Assembly: GCF_015476235.1 (NCBI RefSeq)
Contig: NZ_CP064338.1
Span: forward strand, 186,001 to 250,000
Length of the DNA stretch: 64,000 bases
Reading direction: 5' to 3'
DNA from: Caldimonas thermodepolymerans
Lineage (GTDB): Bacteria; Pseudomonadota; Gammaproteobacteria; Burkholderiales; Burkholderiaceae_C
Of this stretch, positions 37,671 to 46,886 are shown piece after piece. The notes beneath the pieces were generated by a model, which worked only from the letters and a program-made list of their open reading frames with translations, was not told where the DNA came from and searched no databases. The stretch's first letter is position 1, and every line of letters begins with the position of its first letter. The position numbers were made by a program, and so were the translations under genes.

Positions 37671-38660
37671 TCAGCGCACGAACGGCGGGTCGGGCAGCAC
37701 GTCCAGCGCGCGGGCCGCACCCAGCAGCGCCGGCGCCCGGGCCTGCACGACGTAGGTCGGGATGGCGCGCAGGTAGCCGGTGAAGCGCCCCTTGCTCTCG
37801 AAGCGCACGCGGAAGGCCGAGCGGTCGAAGGCCTCGCCCAGGCGCGGGACGATGCCGCCGCCGATGTAGACGCCACCGCGCGCGCCCAGCGTCAGCGCCA
37901 GGTTGCCGGCCACGCTGCCGAGGAAGGCGCAGAACAGCGCCAGCGCCTCCATGCATTGCGGGTCGCGCCCGGCCTTGGCATCGTCGGCGATGGCCGGTGC
38001 ATCCAGCGCGCGGGGTGGCACGCCGTCGAGCTGGCACAGCACCTGGTAGAGGTTCTCCAGCCCCTGGCCGGAGACGGCGCGCTCGGCCGAGGCGTGGCCG
38101 AAGCGCTCGTGCAGCCGGGCGACCACCGCGGCCTCGCGCGCGTCCTGCGCTGGCAGGGTGACGTGGCCACCCTCGCCGTTGAGGGGCACCCATTCCCGCC
38201 CCGAGGGGGCCGGCAGCAGGCCGGAGACGCCCAGGCCCGTGCCGGGGCCGATCACGGCCAGCGCGGCATCGGGCGCCGGCGCGCCGGGGCCGACCTGGCG
38301 CAGGTCCTCGCCGGCCAGGGCCGGCAGCGACAGCGCCAGCGCGGTGAAGTCGTTGACCAGCAGCAGGCGTTCCAGGCCCAGCTCGCGCCGCAGCGCCGAG
38401 ATCGAGAACGACCAGTCGTGGTTGGTCATCCGCACCTGGTCGCCGGTGATCGGGTTGGCGATGCCGATCGCGCACCAGCGCGGCGGCGGCTTGCCCTGGT
38501 CGGCCAGGTAGCGCCGGATCGCGTCGGCCAGTGTGGGCAGCGAGCGCACCGGGTAGACGGCCATGTCCGCCGGCGCCTCGCCCGGCTGCGCCACCCAGGC
38601 GAAGCGGGCGTTGGTCCCTCCGATGTCGCCGACCAGACGGGGATAGGTGTGCGTGTTCAT
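37671..38660 (-). CDS. glk: Glucokinase
   Basis: 329 residues. N-terminal ATP site LVGDIGGTNARFAW, active-site region LLLVNDFTALALSLP with the catalytic Asp, VIGPGTGLGVSGL, and the glucose-binding GEGGHVTLPA. This is the bacterial Glk family, about 320 residues. It phosphorylates glucose to glucose 6-phosphate and would take over glucose released by the beta-glucosidase of the 4-11 kb regulon. The ATG at 38660 is chosen over longer frames because NTHTYPRLVGDIG gives the family N-terminus. Confidence 0.94.
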   Translation of the reverse strand: MNTHTYPRLVGDIGGTNARFAWVAQPGEAPADMAVYPVRSLPTLADAIRRYLADQGKPPPRWCAIGIANPITGDQVRMTNHDWSFSISALRRELGLERLLLVNDFTALALSLPALAGEDLRQVGPGAPAPDAALAVIGPGTGLGVSGLLPAPSGREWVPLNGEGGHVTLPAQDAREAAVVARLHERFGHASAERAVSGQGLENLYQVLCQLDGVPPRALDAPAIADDAKAGRDPQCMEALALFCAFLGSVAGNLALTLGARGGVYIGGGIVPRLGEAFDRSAFRVRFESKGRFTGYLRAIPTYVVQARAPALLGAARALDVLPDPPFVR

Positions 38661-38818
38661 GGTGATGGCATGCAGCGCGGGCCCCTCCTCCGTCGCGGGC
38701 CCTGCAGGGGCGAAGCGCATATCATGCCCGATGCCGGGTACAGGCCGGCATCAACCTGCACGCCGGGCAGCTGCCGGCGCGGGTCGTGCGCCCGGGCCGT
38801 GCTGCGCGCAGGCCCCAA

Positions 38819-38851
38819 GAAAAAGCCCGGCGCTCCGCGGAGGGCCGGGCT
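38819..38851 (-). terminator. Intrinsic terminator of ssb
   Basis: Read on the minus strand, AGCCCGGC and GCCGGGCT form an 8-base stem around a 12-base loop, followed by a run of five T and C. It lies 22 bases past the ssb stop codon, the expected place, and separates ssb from the glk gene downstream. Confidence 0.85.
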
Positions 38852-38873
38852 GGTGCAGCGAATGACGGGCCGG

Positions 38874-39374
38874 TCAGAACGGGATGTCGTCGTCCATGTC
38901 GTCGAACCCGGTCGACGTCTTGGGCGCGGGCTTGCTGGCCGCGCGCGGCGCCGGGGCGGAACGGCCGCCGCCGCCACCCCCCTCGTACGGCTCGCGGCTG
39001 TAGCCGCCGCCTTCGTCGCCGCCACCACTGCTGCCGCCTTCGCGGCCGCCCAGCAACTGCATCTGCTCGGCGATGATCTCGGTGGTGTAGTTGTCCTTGC
39101 CGTCCTGGCCTTGCCACTTGCGGGTCTTCAGGCGGCCCTCGATGTAGACCGAGCGGCCCTTGCGCAGGTATTCGCCGGCGATTTCGGCCAGGCGGTCATA
39201 CAGCACCACCCGGTGCCATTCGGTCTCTTCCTGCCGTTCCCCGGTGTCGCGGCTCTTCCAGTTGCGCGTGGTGGCCAGCGACAGGTTGCACACCGCCGAG
39301 CCGCTGGGCGTGTAGCGGACCTCGGGGTCGCGGCCGAGGTTGCCGATCAGGATGACTTTGTTGACAGAGGCCAT
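38874..39374 (-). CDS. ssb: Single-stranded DNA-binding protein
   Basis: 166 residues. OB-fold domain (~1-110) from [20 protein letters not shown] with [12 protein letters not shown] and FGKLA-type region replaced by [20 protein letters not shown]; then a Gly-rich disordered linker and the acidic tip [10 protein letters not shown] that recruits replication and repair proteins. A clean terminator follows at 38851. The start is unambiguous. Confidence 0.97.
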   Translation of the reverse strand: MASVNKVILIGNLGRDPEVRYTPSGSAVCNLSLATTRNWKSRDTGERQEETEWHRVVLYDRLAEIAGEYLRKGRSVYIEGRLKTRKWQGQDGKDNYTTEIIAEQMQLLGGREGGSSGGGDEGGGYSREPYEGGGGGGRSAPAPRAASKPAPKTSTGFDDMDDDIPF

Positions 39375-39566
39375 GGCCCCGCTCCTTGCTGAGATCTACG
39401 AAATGCGCCCGCGGCGCGGCGGACGTCCATTGAGCCGGATTGTGCCGCATGGCGAGGGGGCTCCGACCCCCGCCCCTGATCCGGGTGGGTCGACCGCGGC
39501 AGCCCCGCTGGCACGCTTCGTGTAGGAACGGGCGCAGTGCTTCCCGATAATGCACGGGCCCCTGCG

Positions 39567-40946
39567 ATGAAACCCGCCGAACCCGACCTCCTCAGCAACC
39601 TGCGCCGCGAGCTGGCCGATGCGCGCGCCTGGATCGACCGGGCGGTCGTGCTGGCCCTGGCCGCGGTCGCCGGGCTGTTCGTGGTCGGCTTCACGCTGCT
39701 GGCCGAATGGGCGCAGCACCGGTTCCAGGCGGTGTACGGCTGGCAGCCCTGGCTGGCGCTGGTCTGGACGCCGGCCTGGGTGGTCGGGCTGGTGTGGCTG
39801 ACGCAGCGCTTCTTCCCCGGCGCGGCCGGCTCGGGCATCCCGCAGGTGATGGTGGCCCTGGAGCCGTCCACGCCGGTGGCGCAGCGCGGGCTGTTCGTCT
39901 CGTTTCGCCTGAGCTGCGCCAAGGTCGTGCTGACCGCCGGCAGCCTGCTCGCCGGGCTGTCGGTCGGGCGCGAGGGCCCGTCGGTGCAGGTGGCCGCCGG
40001 CGTGATGCTGCAGGCGCGGCGCTGGCTGTCGCCGCGCGCCGGGGTGGACGACCACGGGCTGCTGGTGGCCGGCGGTGCGGCCGGGATCGCGGCGGCGTTC
40101 AACGCGCCGCTGGCCGGGGTGGTGTTCGCGGTCGAGCAGCTCTCGCGCAGCCTGGATGCGCGCAACAGCGGCCTGATCCTCTCGGCCATCGTGCTGGCCG
40201 GCCTGATGGGCGTGTCGGTGTTCGGCAACGTCACCTACTTCGGCGTGATCCACGTGCCCGGACTGGACTGGGGCCTGCTGGGGCCGGGCCTGCTGGTGGT
40301 GATCGGCTGCGGGCTGCTGGGCGGGCTGCTGGCGCGCCTGATGGTGGCCAGCGCCGCCGGCCTGCCGGACCGCTTCACCGCCTGGCGCCGCCGCTACCCG
40401 CTGCGCTTCGCCGCGGGCTGCGGCCTGGCGGTGGCGCTGATCGGGCTGGCGGGCGGCGGCAGCACCTTCGGCGGCGGCGACGAGACCACGCGGCGCATGC
40501 TGGCCGGCGAGGCGGACGTGCCGCCGCTGTACGTGCTGCTCAAGTTCCTGGCGACCTGGATCTCCAGCTGGACGGGCGTGTCCGGCGGCGTGTTCGCGCC
40601 GGCGCTCGCGCTGGGCGCGGGCGTGGGCCACGACGTCGCGGCCTGGAGCGGCCACCCGGCCGCGGCGGCGCTGATCGCGATGGGCATGGCCGGCTTCCTT
40701 GCAGCGGTCACGCAGGCGCCGATCACCGCCTTCATCATCGTGATGGAGATGGTCGACGGCCACGCGATGGTGCTGAGCCTGATGGCGGTCTCGCTGCTGT
40801 CCAGCCTGGTGGCGCGCCTGCTGAGCCGCTCGCTCTACGACGGCATGGCCGAGCTGCAGGCGCTGCGGCTGCGCCCGGCCGGCTCGCCGCCGGCGGCAGC
40901 CGACGCTGCTGCGGCGCAGCAACCGGCGCCGGCCGACAAGGCCTGA
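39567..40946 (+). CDS. ClC-family chloride channel/antiporter
   Basis: 459 residues with the ClC selectivity motifs in order: GSGIPQVMVAL (near 90), GREGPSVQVAAGVM (near 130), AAFNAPLAGVVFAVEQLSRS (near 175), and SGGVFAPALALGAGVGHDV (near 345) before MAGFLAAVTQAPITAFIIVM. It moves Cl- across the inner membrane, probably as a Cl-/H+ antiporter; the gating glutamate is the E of GREGP. A GATAAT hexamer lies at 39547. It has no regulatory CBS domain. A hairpin follows at 41061, before the hydrogenase promoter. Confidence 0.93.
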   Translation: MKPAEPDLLSNLRRELADARAWIDRAVVLALAAVAGLFVVGFTLLAEWAQHRFQAVYGWQPWLALVWTPAWVVGLVWLTQRFFPGAAGSGIPQVMVALEPSTPVAQRGLFVSFRLSCAKVVLTAGSLLAGLSVGREGPSVQVAAGVMLQARRWLSPRAGVDDHGLLVAGGAAGIAAAFNAPLAGVVFAVEQLSRSLDARNSGLILSAIVLAGLMGVSVFGNVTYFGVIHVPGLDWGLLGPGLLVVIGCGLLGGLLARLMVASAAGLPDRFTAWRRRYPLRFAAGCGLAVALIGLAGGGSTFGGGDETTRRMLAGEADVPPLYVLLKFLATWISSWTGVSGGVFAPALALGAGVGHDVAAWSGHPAAAALIAMGMAGFLAAVTQAPITAFIIVMEMVDGHAMVLSLMAVSLLSSLVARLLSRSLYDGMAELQALRLRPAGSPPAAADAAAAQQPAPADKA

Positions 40947-41060
40947 GCGGCGCTTCCTCCTTCCCCTCGTTCCGGTCGGTGCCTGCGGCGGTGCCGTGCG
41001 CGCTGGCAACCGGTTGATCGCTTCGATGCACGGACTGCCAAGTCCGATGCCGGCGCATCT

Positions 41061-41078
41061 CCTCGGGTTCTCCCGAGG
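41061..41078 (+). terminator. Hairpin separating the ClC gene from the hydrogenase operon
   Basis: CCTCGGG and CCCGAGG form a perfect 7-base stem with a TTCT loop, 115 bases after the ClC stop and 75 bases before the sigma-54 promoter. No T-run follows, so termination would be weak; it may insulate the promoter. Confidence 0.4.
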
Positions 41079-41152
41079 GGGCCGCACGCCCCCCGCGCCG
41101 TAACCGGCCTGAAATCAAGCACTTGCGATGCGCGTACAGCGATGCGCGCAGC

Positions 41153-41168
41153 TGGCTCGCTTCTTGCG
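41153..41168 (+). promoter_or_regulatory. Sigma-54 (-24/-12) promoter of the hydrogenase operon
   Basis: TGGCTCGCTTCTTGCG: the GG (41154-41155) and GC (41166-41167) are separated by exactly ten bases, as RpoN-holoenzyme requires, and the surrounding bases agree with TGGCACG-N4-TTGC at most positions. The hoxK start is 63 bases downstream. A 10-base direct repeat, GCGATGCGCG at 41125 and 41139, lies just upstream. The cluster encodes the activator HoxA (54728), and rpoN is at 21952. In Cupriavidus necator the equivalent promoter is HoxA- and sigma-54-dependent. Confidence 0.8.
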
Positions 41169-41230
41169 CTGGAGGCGGCGCCCCTTACACAAATAAACAA
41201 ACACACAACACGACTGACAGGAGACCCACG

Positions 41231-42319
41231 GTGGAAACCTTCTACGAGGTGATGCGTCGCCAGGGCATCTCGCGTCGCAGCTTTCTCAAGTACTGCTCGC
41301 TGACGGCCACGTCGCTGGGACTCGGTCCCGCCTTCGTTCCCCAGATCGCGCACGCGATGGAAAACAAGCCGCGCACCCCGGTGCTGTGGCTGCACGGCCT
41401 GGAGTGCACCTGCTGCTCCGAGTCCTTCATCCGTTCGGCGCATCCGCTCGTCAAGGACGTGGTGCTGTCGATGATCTCGCTCGACTATGACGACACCCTG
41501 ATGGCCGCCGCCGGCCACCAGGCCGAGGCCATCCTCGACGAGGTCATGACCAAGTACAAGGGCAACTACATCCTGGCGGTGGAGGGCAACCCGCCGCTGA
41601 ACCAGGACGGCATGAGCTGCATCGTCGGCGGCCGGCCCTTCATCGAGCAGCTGAAGCGCGTCGCCAAGGACTGCAAGGCGATCATCTCCTGGGGCTCGTG
41701 TGCCTCGTGGGGCTGCGTGCAGGCGGCCAAGCCCAACCCCACGCAGGCCGTGCCGGTGCACAAGGTCATCACCGACAAGCCTATCATCAAGGTGCCGGGC
41801 TGCCCGCCGATCGCCGAGGTGATGACGGGCGTGATCACCTACATGCTGACCTTCGACCGCATCCCCGAGCTGGACCGCCAGGGCCGGCCGAAGATGTTCT
41901 ATTCGCAGCGCATCCACGACAAGTGCTACCGGCGCCCGCACTTCGACGCCGGCCAGTTCGTCGAGAGCTGGGACGACGAGTCCGCGCGCAAGGGCTACTG
42001 CCTGTACAAGGTCGGCTGCAAGGGGCCGACCACCTACAACGCCTGCTCCACCGTGCGGTGGAACGAGGGCACGAGCTTCCCGATCCAGGCCGGCCACGGC
42101 TGCATCGGCTGCTCGGAAGACGGCTTCTGGGACAAGGGTTCGTTCTACGACCGCCTGACCAACATCCACCAGTTCGGCATCGAGGCCAGCGCCGACCGCA
42201 TCGGCGGCACGGTGGCCGGCGTGGCCGGCGCGGCGGTGGCGGCGCACGCGGCGGTCAGCGCGCTCAAGCGCGCGGCGGACAAGCGGCAGGAGCAGCGCCA
42301 GGCCGAGACCTCGCGCTGA
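41231..42319 (+). CDS. hoxK: Membrane-bound [NiFe]-hydrogenase small subunit (Tat-exported, O2-tolerant)
   Basis: 362 residues. Tat signal SRRSFLK with cleavage after residue 42. The mature protein carries the proximal cluster ligands Cys17, Cys19 and Cys20 (LECTCCSE) and Cys115 and Cys120 (GSCASWGC), plus Cys149-type PGCPP. Cys19 and Cys120 are the two extra cysteines that make the [4Fe-3S] cluster of O2-tolerant hydrogenases. The C-terminal segment ([16 protein letters not shown]) is the membrane anchor. The start is a GTG at 41231 with AGGAG 8 bases upstream; it gives the N-terminus [13 protein letters not shown] of the Cupriavidus protein. It passes electrons from the large subunit to HoxZ. 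First gene after the sigma-54 promoter. Confidence 0.97.
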   Translation: METFYEVMRRQGISRRSFLKYCSLTATSLGLGPAFVPQIAHAMENKPRTPVLWLHGLECTCCSESFIRSAHPLVKDVVLSMISLDYDDTLMAAAGHQAEAILDEVMTKYKGNYILAVEGNPPLNQDGMSCIVGGRPFIEQLKRVAKDCKAIISWGSCASWGCVQAAKPNPTQAVPVHKVITDKPIIKVPGCPPIAEVMTGVITYMLTFDRIPELDRQGRPKMFYSQRIHDKCYRRPHFDAGQFVESWDDESARKGYCLYKVGCKGPTTYNACSTVRWNEGTSFPIQAGHGCIGCSEDGFWDKGSFYDRLTNIHQFGIEASADRIGGTVAGVAGAAVAAHAAVSALKRAADKRQEQRQAETSR

Positions 42320-42382
42320 CGCGGCGCGGGCCTGGCCCGCCCCCCTTCCACGGACGAACGAACAGAGCACTTTCCCCGAACC

Positions 42383-44239
42383 ATGGCTTCCTACGAAACC
42401 CAAGGCTTCAAGCTTGACGACAGCGGCCGCCGCGTCGTGGTCGACCCGGTGACCCGCATCGAGGGTCACCTGCGCTGCGAGGTCAACGTCGACAGCAACA
42501 ACGTGATCCGCAACGCCGTGTCCACCGGCACGATGTGGCGCGGCCTGGAGGTGATCCTGCGCGGGCGCGACCCGCGCGACGCGTGGGCCTTCGTCGAGCG
42601 CATCTGCGGGGTGTGCACCGGCTGCCACGCGCTGACCTCGGTGCGCGCGGTGGAGGACGCGCTGGGCATCCGCATCCCGAAGAACGCGCACCTCATCCGC
42701 GAGATGATGGCCAAGACGCTGCAGGTGCACGACCACGCGGTGCACTTCTACCACCTGCACGCGCTGGACTGGGTCGACGTGGTCTCGGCGCTGAAGGCCG
42801 ACCCGAAGCAGACCTCCGAGCTGCAGCACCTCGTCTCGCCGGCGCACCCGCTGTCCTCGCCGGGCTACTTCCGCGACATCCAGAACCGCCTGAAGAAGTT
42901 CGTCGAAAGCGGCCAGCTGGGCCCGTTCATGAACGGCTACTGGGGCAGCAAGGCCTACGTGCTGCCGCCCGAGGCCAACCTGATGGCCGTGGCCCACTAC
43001 CTGGAGGCGCTGGACCTGCAGAAGGAGTGGGTCAAGATCCACACCATCTTCGGCGGCAAGAACCCGCACCCGAACTACCTGGTCGGTGGCGTGCCCTGCG
43101 CGATCAACCTCGACGGCGACGGCGCCGTGGGCGCGCCCATCACGATGGAGCGCCTGAACTTCGTCAAGGCCCGCATCGACGAGATCCTGGAGTTCAACAA
43201 CAACGTCTACATCCCGGACGTGCTGGCCATCGGCACGATCTACAAGCAGGCCGGCTGGCTGTACGGCGGCGGGCTGGCGGCGCTGAACGTGGCCGACTAC
43301 GGCACCTACGAGAAGGTGGCCTACGACGAGTCCACGCAGCAGCTGCCCGGCGGCGTGATCCTCGACGGCAACTGGGACGAGATCCACCCGATCGACCCGC
43401 GCGACCCCGAGCAGGTGCAGGAGTTCGTCGCGCACTCCTGGTACAAGTACGCCGACGAGACCAAGGGGCTGCACCCCTGGGACGGCGTCACCGAGCCGCA
43501 CTACGAGCCCGGGCCGAAGACCCGCGGCAGCCGCACGCACATCGAGCAGATCGACGAGGGCGCCAAGTACTCGTGGATCAAGGCGCCGCGCTGGCGCGGC
43601 CACGCGGTCGAGGTCGGCCCGCTGTCGCGCTACATCCTGTCCTACGCGCATGCGCTCAAGGGCCACCGGTACTGCCAGCGCGTCAAGGAACAGGTCGAGT
43701 ACTCGGCGCGCATGATCAACCGCGACGTGCCGCGCGCGCTGGGCCTGCCCGAGACCCAGTACGGCGCCAAGCAGCTGCTGCCCACCACCATCGGCCGCAC
43801 GCTGGCGCGCGCGCTGGAGAGCCAGTACTGCGCCGAGATGCTGCGCGACGACTGGCACGAGCTGGTCGACAACATCCGCAACGGCGACACGGCGACCGCC
43901 AACGTCGAGAAGTGGGACCCGTCCACCTGGCCGAAGGAGGCCAAGGGCGTGGGCACGGTGGCCGCGCCGCGCGGCATGCTGGGCCACTGGATCAAGATCC
44001 GCGACGGCAAGATCGAGAACTACCAGTGCGTGGTGCCCACCACCTGGAACGGCAGCCCGCGCGACCACAAGGGCCAGATCGGCGCCTTCGAGGCCAGCCT
44101 GATGAACACCCCGATGGTCAACCCCGAGCAGCCGGTCGAGATCCTGCGCACGCTGCACTCGTTCGACCCGTGCCTGGCCTGTGCGACGCACGTGATGAGC
44201 CCCGACGGCCAGGAACTGGCCTGCGTCACCGTCCGCTGA
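42383..44239 (+). CDS. hoxG: Membrane-bound [NiFe]-hydrogenase large subunit
   Basis: 618 residues. The two nickel motifs are complete: [11 protein letters not shown] near residue 75 and [11 protein letters not shown] near the C-terminus. After the His of DPCXXCXXH come 15 residues ([15 protein letters not shown]) that the protease HoxM must remove once nickel is in place. The start [20 protein letters not shown] resembles the Cupriavidus HoxG. It holds the NiFe(CN)2CO centre that splits H2 on the periplasmic side after Tat export together with HoxK. Starts 63 bases after hoxK. Confidence 0.97.
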   Translation: MASYETQGFKLDDSGRRVVVDPVTRIEGHLRCEVNVDSNNVIRNAVSTGTMWRGLEVILRGRDPRDAWAFVERICGVCTGCHALTSVRAVEDALGIRIPKNAHLIREMMAKTLQVHDHAVHFYHLHALDWVDVVSALKADPKQTSELQHLVSPAHPLSSPGYFRDIQNRLKKFVESGQLGPFMNGYWGSKAYVLPPEANLMAVAHYLEALDLQKEWVKIHTIFGGKNPHPNYLVGGVPCAINLDGDGAVGAPITMERLNFVKARIDEILEFNNNVYIPDVLAIGTIYKQAGWLYGGGLAALNVADYGTYEKVAYDESTQQLPGGVILDGNWDEIHPIDPRDPEQVQEFVAHSWYKYADETKGLHPWDGVTEPHYEPGPKTRGSRTHIEQIDEGAKYSWIKAPRWRGHAVEVGPLSRYILSYAHALKGHRYCQRVKEQVEYSARMINRDVPRALGLPETQYGAKQLLPTTIGRTLARALESQYCAEMLRDDWHELVDNIRNGDTATANVEKWDPSTWPKEAKGVGTVAAPRGMLGHWIKIRDGKIENYQCVVPTTWNGSPRDHKGQIGAFEASLMNTPMVNPEQPVEILRTLHSFDPCLACATHVMSPDGQELACVTVR

Positions 44240-44252
44240 AAGGAGCCCAGCG

Positions 44253-44975
44253 ATGAGCGCCAGCCATGTCGTCCCGACCCCGGCCGACGAGCAACGCGAG
44301 GTCGAGCAGGGCCAGAGCATCAAGTCGGTCTACGTGTACGAGGCGCCGGTGCGCCTGTGGCACTGGATCAACGCGCTGGCCATCACGGTGCTGTGCCTGA
44401 CCGGCTACTTCATCGGCCAGCCGCTGCCGACCATGCCCGGCGAGGCCAGCGCCAACTACCTGATGGGCTACATCCGCTTCGCGCACTTCACCGCCGGCTA
44501 CGTGTTCGCGATCGGCCTGGTGGTGCGCGCCTACTGGGCGGTGGTGGGCAACCACCACGCGCGCGAGCTGTTCACGGTGCCGCTGCTGAGCCGCAGCTAC
44601 TGGGTCGAGCTCGGGCGCATGCTGCGCTGGTACGCCTTCCTCGCCAGGCGCCCGGGCCGCTACGTGGGCCACAACCCGCTGGCGCGGCTGATGATGTTCC
44701 TCGTCTTCCTGCTGGGCTCGGTGTTCATGGTGTTCACCGGCTTCGCGCTGTACGGCGAGGGGCTGGGCGCGGGCTCCTGGGCCGACACGCTGTTCGGCTG
44801 GGTGATCCCGCTGTTCGGCCAGTCGCTGGACGTGCACAACCTGCACCGCCTGGGCATGTGGGTGATGATCACCTTCGTCGTGCTGCACATCTACGCCGCG
44901 GTGCGCGAGGACATCATGGGCCGCCAGAGCATCATCAGCACGATGGTCTCGGGGCACCGCACCTTCAAGGACTGA
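44253..44975 (+). CDS. hoxZ: Hydrogenase cytochrome b subunit
   Basis: 240 residues with four membrane helices. It takes electrons from HoxK and passes them to the quinone pool. Haem-ligand histidines stand in PVRLWHWINALAITVL near residue 32, IRFAHFTAGYVFAI near 75 and DVHNLHRLGMWVMITFVVLH near 200. AAAGGAG lies 8 bases before the ATG. An orphan antitoxin-like gene follows after 15 bases. Confidence 0.95.
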   Translation: MSASHVVPTPADEQREVEQGQSIKSVYVYEAPVRLWHWINALAITVLCLTGYFIGQPLPTMPGEASANYLMGYIRFAHFTAGYVFAIGLVVRAYWAVVGNHHARELFTVPLLSRSYWVELGRMLRWYAFLARRPGRYVGHNPLARLMMFLVFLLGSVFMVFTGFALYGEGLGAGSWADTLFGWVIPLFGQSLDVHNLHRLGMWVMITFVVLHIYAAVREDIMGRQSIISTMVSGHRTFKD

Positions 44976-44990
44976 CCCGGGTTGCGCACC

Positions 44991-45317
44991 ATGGCCCGTC
45001 CGCCGGCGACGTCCCTGCCTGCCGTCCCGCTGTGCGTGCTGCGCGGCGTGCCGCTGCGCACGCCGGTGCACCCGGGGCGCTTCCTGCAGAAGGTCTTCCT
45101 GACGCCGCTGGGCATCAGCCAGTCCGAGGCGGCGCGGCGGCTGGGCATCTCGCGGCGGCGCCTGCACGAGGTGGTGCAGGGCCGTCGTGCCATCTCGCCC
45201 GACACCGCGGTGCGCTGCGCGCTGCACTTCGGCGCCGACACCCGCTTCTGGCTCGCCCTCCAGGCCGACCACGACGGCTTCGCCGCGTGGAAGCGGCTGC
45301 GTGCCGCCGCACGCTGA
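44991..45317 (+). CDS. HigA/VapI-family helix-turn-helix protein, orphan in the hydrogenase operon
   Basis: 108 residues. After an ~25-residue N-terminal tail the HigA signature begins: TPVHPGRFLQKVFLTPLGIS, then the XRE helix-turn-helix QSEAARRLGISRRRLHEVVQ with GRRAISPDTAVRCALHFG and FWLALQADHD, matching addiction-module antitoxin HigA/VapI almost site for site. No HigB/RelE-type toxin frame is present on either side: hoxZ ends 15 bases upstream and hoxM begins 24 bases downstream. In Cupriavidus hoxM follows hoxZ directly. It may be a residual antitoxin or a recruited regulator. The ATG at 44991 is preferred over TTG at 44982. Confidence 0.85.
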   Translation: MARPPATSLPAVPLCVLRGVPLRTPVHPGRFLQKVFLTPLGISQSEAARRLGISRRRLHEVVQGRRAISPDTAVRCALHFGADTRFWLALQADHDGFAAWKRLRAAAR

Positions 45318-45341
45318 CGGGGCTTTCCTCACGTCCACGCC

Positions 45342-46028
45342 ATGTCCATGACCCACGATCCCCTGCCCTCGCCCGCCGCCACCTGTCACGATAGCGGTGA
45401 CAGCCGGGCCGTCACGGTGCTCGGCATCGGCAACCTGCTGTGGGCCGACGAAGGCTTCGGCGTGCGCTGCGCCGAGCTGCTGCAGCAGCGCTACGAGTTC
45501 GACGGCCCGGTGCGCATCGTCGACGGCGGCACCCAGGGGCTGTACCTGATCGACCAGGTGAGTTCCGCCACGCACCTGCTGATCTTCGACGCGGTGGACT
45601 ACGGGCTCGCGCCCGGCACGCTGATGACCGCGCGTGACGACGAGGTGCCGCAGTACCTGGGCGCCAAGAAGATGAGCCTGCACCAGACCGGCTTCCAGGA
45701 GGTGCTGGCGCTGGCGCGCCTGGCGGGGCGCTACCCGCAGCGCGTGCTGCTGGTGGGCTGCCAGCCCGAGACGCTGGACGACTACGGCGGCAGCCTGCGC
45801 CCGGCGGTGCGCGCCGCGCTGGAGCCGGCGCTGGCGCTGGCCTGCGCCGAGCTGGCCGCCTGGGGCTGCCCGCCGCGCCCGCGCACCACGCCGCTGGCGC
45901 CCGAGGAAGCCGTCACGCCGCCGCACCTGGCGCTGGAGCGCTACGAGGCCGGCCGCCCGAGCGAGGCCGAGGCCTGCCGCATCGGCGACGAGCGTTTCCT
46001 GCCGCGCGGCCTGCAGGAGGGGGCCTGA
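45342..46028 (+). CDS. hoxM: Hydrogenase maturation protease HoxM
   Basis: 228 residues. It matches the HyaD/HybD endopeptidases: VLGIGNLLWADEGFGVRCAE at residues ~27-46, with the nickel-sensing Glu; FDAVDYGLAPG with the second ligand Asp; and KKMSLHQTGFQEVLAL with the His. It clips the C-terminal 15 residues of HoxG after nickel is inserted. The C-terminal 60 residues (from PPRPRTTPLAP) exceed the usual family length of ~165-200. It follows the HigA-like gene by 24 bases and hoxL starts two bases after it. Confidence 0.93.
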   Translation: MSMTHDPLPSPAATCHDSGDSRAVTVLGIGNLLWADEGFGVRCAELLQQRYEFDGPVRIVDGGTQGLYLIDQVSSATHLLIFDAVDYGLAPGTLMTARDDEVPQYLGAKKMSLHQTGFQEVLALARLAGRYPQRVLLVGCQPETLDDYGGSLRPAVRAALEPALALACAELAAWGCPPRPRTTPLAPEEAVTPPHLALERYEAGRPSEAEACRIGDERFLPRGLQEGA

Positions 46029-46029
46029 G

Positions 46030-46374
46030 ATGTGCATCGGCATTCCCATGCAGGTGATCGAGGCCGCGGACGGGCTGGCACGCTGCACCGGCCGCAAGGG
46101 CGAGCAGCAGGTGCGCACCGCGCTGGTCGGCGAGGTCGCGCCCGGCGACTGGGTGCTGGTGTTCCTCGACTCGGCGGTGGAGCGGCTGGACGCCACGCGC
46201 GCCGCCGAGATCGAGGCCACGCTGGACCTGGTCGACCAGGCCCTGGCCGGCGGCGACGCGCAGGCGCCCGCGGCCTTCGCCCTGCCCTCGGCGATGAGCG
46301 CCGACCTGCTGCAACAGCTGACCGGCGGCGCCCGCGCCGCCGCCCCTGCCACCCGCGAGCCCCGGGACCCATGA
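46030..46374 (+). CDS. hoxL: HypC/HupF-type chaperone HoxL
   Basis: 114 residues. N-terminal MCIGIPMQVIE with the essential Cys2, and EVAPGDWVLVFLDSAVERLD, the HypC fold. A longer C-terminus than HypC (74 residues) fits HoxL, which delivers the Fe(CN)2CO unit for the O2-tolerant membrane-bound enzyme. It overlaps hoxO by four bases (ATGA). Confidence 0.92.
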   Translation: MCIGIPMQVIEAADGLARCTGRKGEQQVRTALVGEVAPGDWVLVFLDSAVERLDATRAAEIEATLDLVDQALAGGDAQAPAAFALPSAMSADLLQQLTGGARAAAPATREPRDP

Positions 46375-46862
46375 CCATGACCGCGACCCAAAGCCTGACC
46401 CCTCCTGCCGCCGCCCTGGCAATCCCGCCGCTGATCGAGCGCCTGGCGAGCGCGCCCGGGGGCGCCTGGGTGAACGACGCCACGCTCGATGCCTTCCTCG
46501 CCGAGCCCGGCGTGGCGGTGATCTTCCTGTGGGGCGACCCGGTGCGCTTCCCCGAATGCCTGGACGTGGCGGTGGTGCTGCCCGAGCTGCTCAAGGCCGT
46601 GCGCGCCGCCGGCGGGCCGGGCTGGCGCACCGGCGTGGTCGAGCCGCAGGCCGAGATGGCGGTGGACCGGCGCTACGGCGCGTCGCGCCGGCCGGCGCTG
46701 GTGTTCCTGCGCGACGGCGGCTATCTCGGCACGGTCGGCGGCATGCTCGACTGGGACGTCTTCCTCGCCGAGGTGCAGCGCGTGCTGGCCGCGCCGGTCA
46801 CGCGCGCGCCCAGCATCGGCATTCCCGTGCGCGCGGCCGCGAGCGACGGCGGCTGTCATTGA
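46371..46862 (+). CDS. hoxO: Hydrogenase small-subunit chaperone HoxO (HyaE/HupG type)
   Basis: 163 residues. A thioredoxin-like fold lacking the CXXC pair: AVIFLWGDPVRFPECLDVAV, then ALVFLRDGGYLGTVGGMLDW. HoxO/HyaE proteins bind the Tat signal of the small subunit and protect cluster assembly against O2. Start is the ATG at 46371 overlapping hoxL; a second ATG two codons on is possible. hoxQ begins 24 bases after. Confidence 0.92.
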   Translation: MTMTATQSLTPPAAALAIPPLIERLASAPGGAWVNDATLDAFLAEPGVAVIFLWGDPVRFPECLDVAVVLPELLKAVRAAGGPGWRTGVVEPQAEMAVDRRYGASRRPALVFLRDGGYLGTVGGMLDWDVFLAEVQRVLAAPVTRAPSIGIPVRAAASDGGCH

Positions 46863-46886
46863 TTCCCTGCCCACCGGATCTGCACC

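Noticed and set aside
40835-44323. Open frame of over 1100 codons antisense to hoxK and hoxG
   Set aside because: It mirrors the hydrogenase genes; the product is low complexity with no signal or family match. The same holds for the long antisense frame at 44226-47615.
44991-45341. A complete toxin-antitoxin module in the hydrogenase operon
   Set aside because: No toxin-sized frame with RelE/HigB features exists on either side; only the antitoxin-like gene is present.
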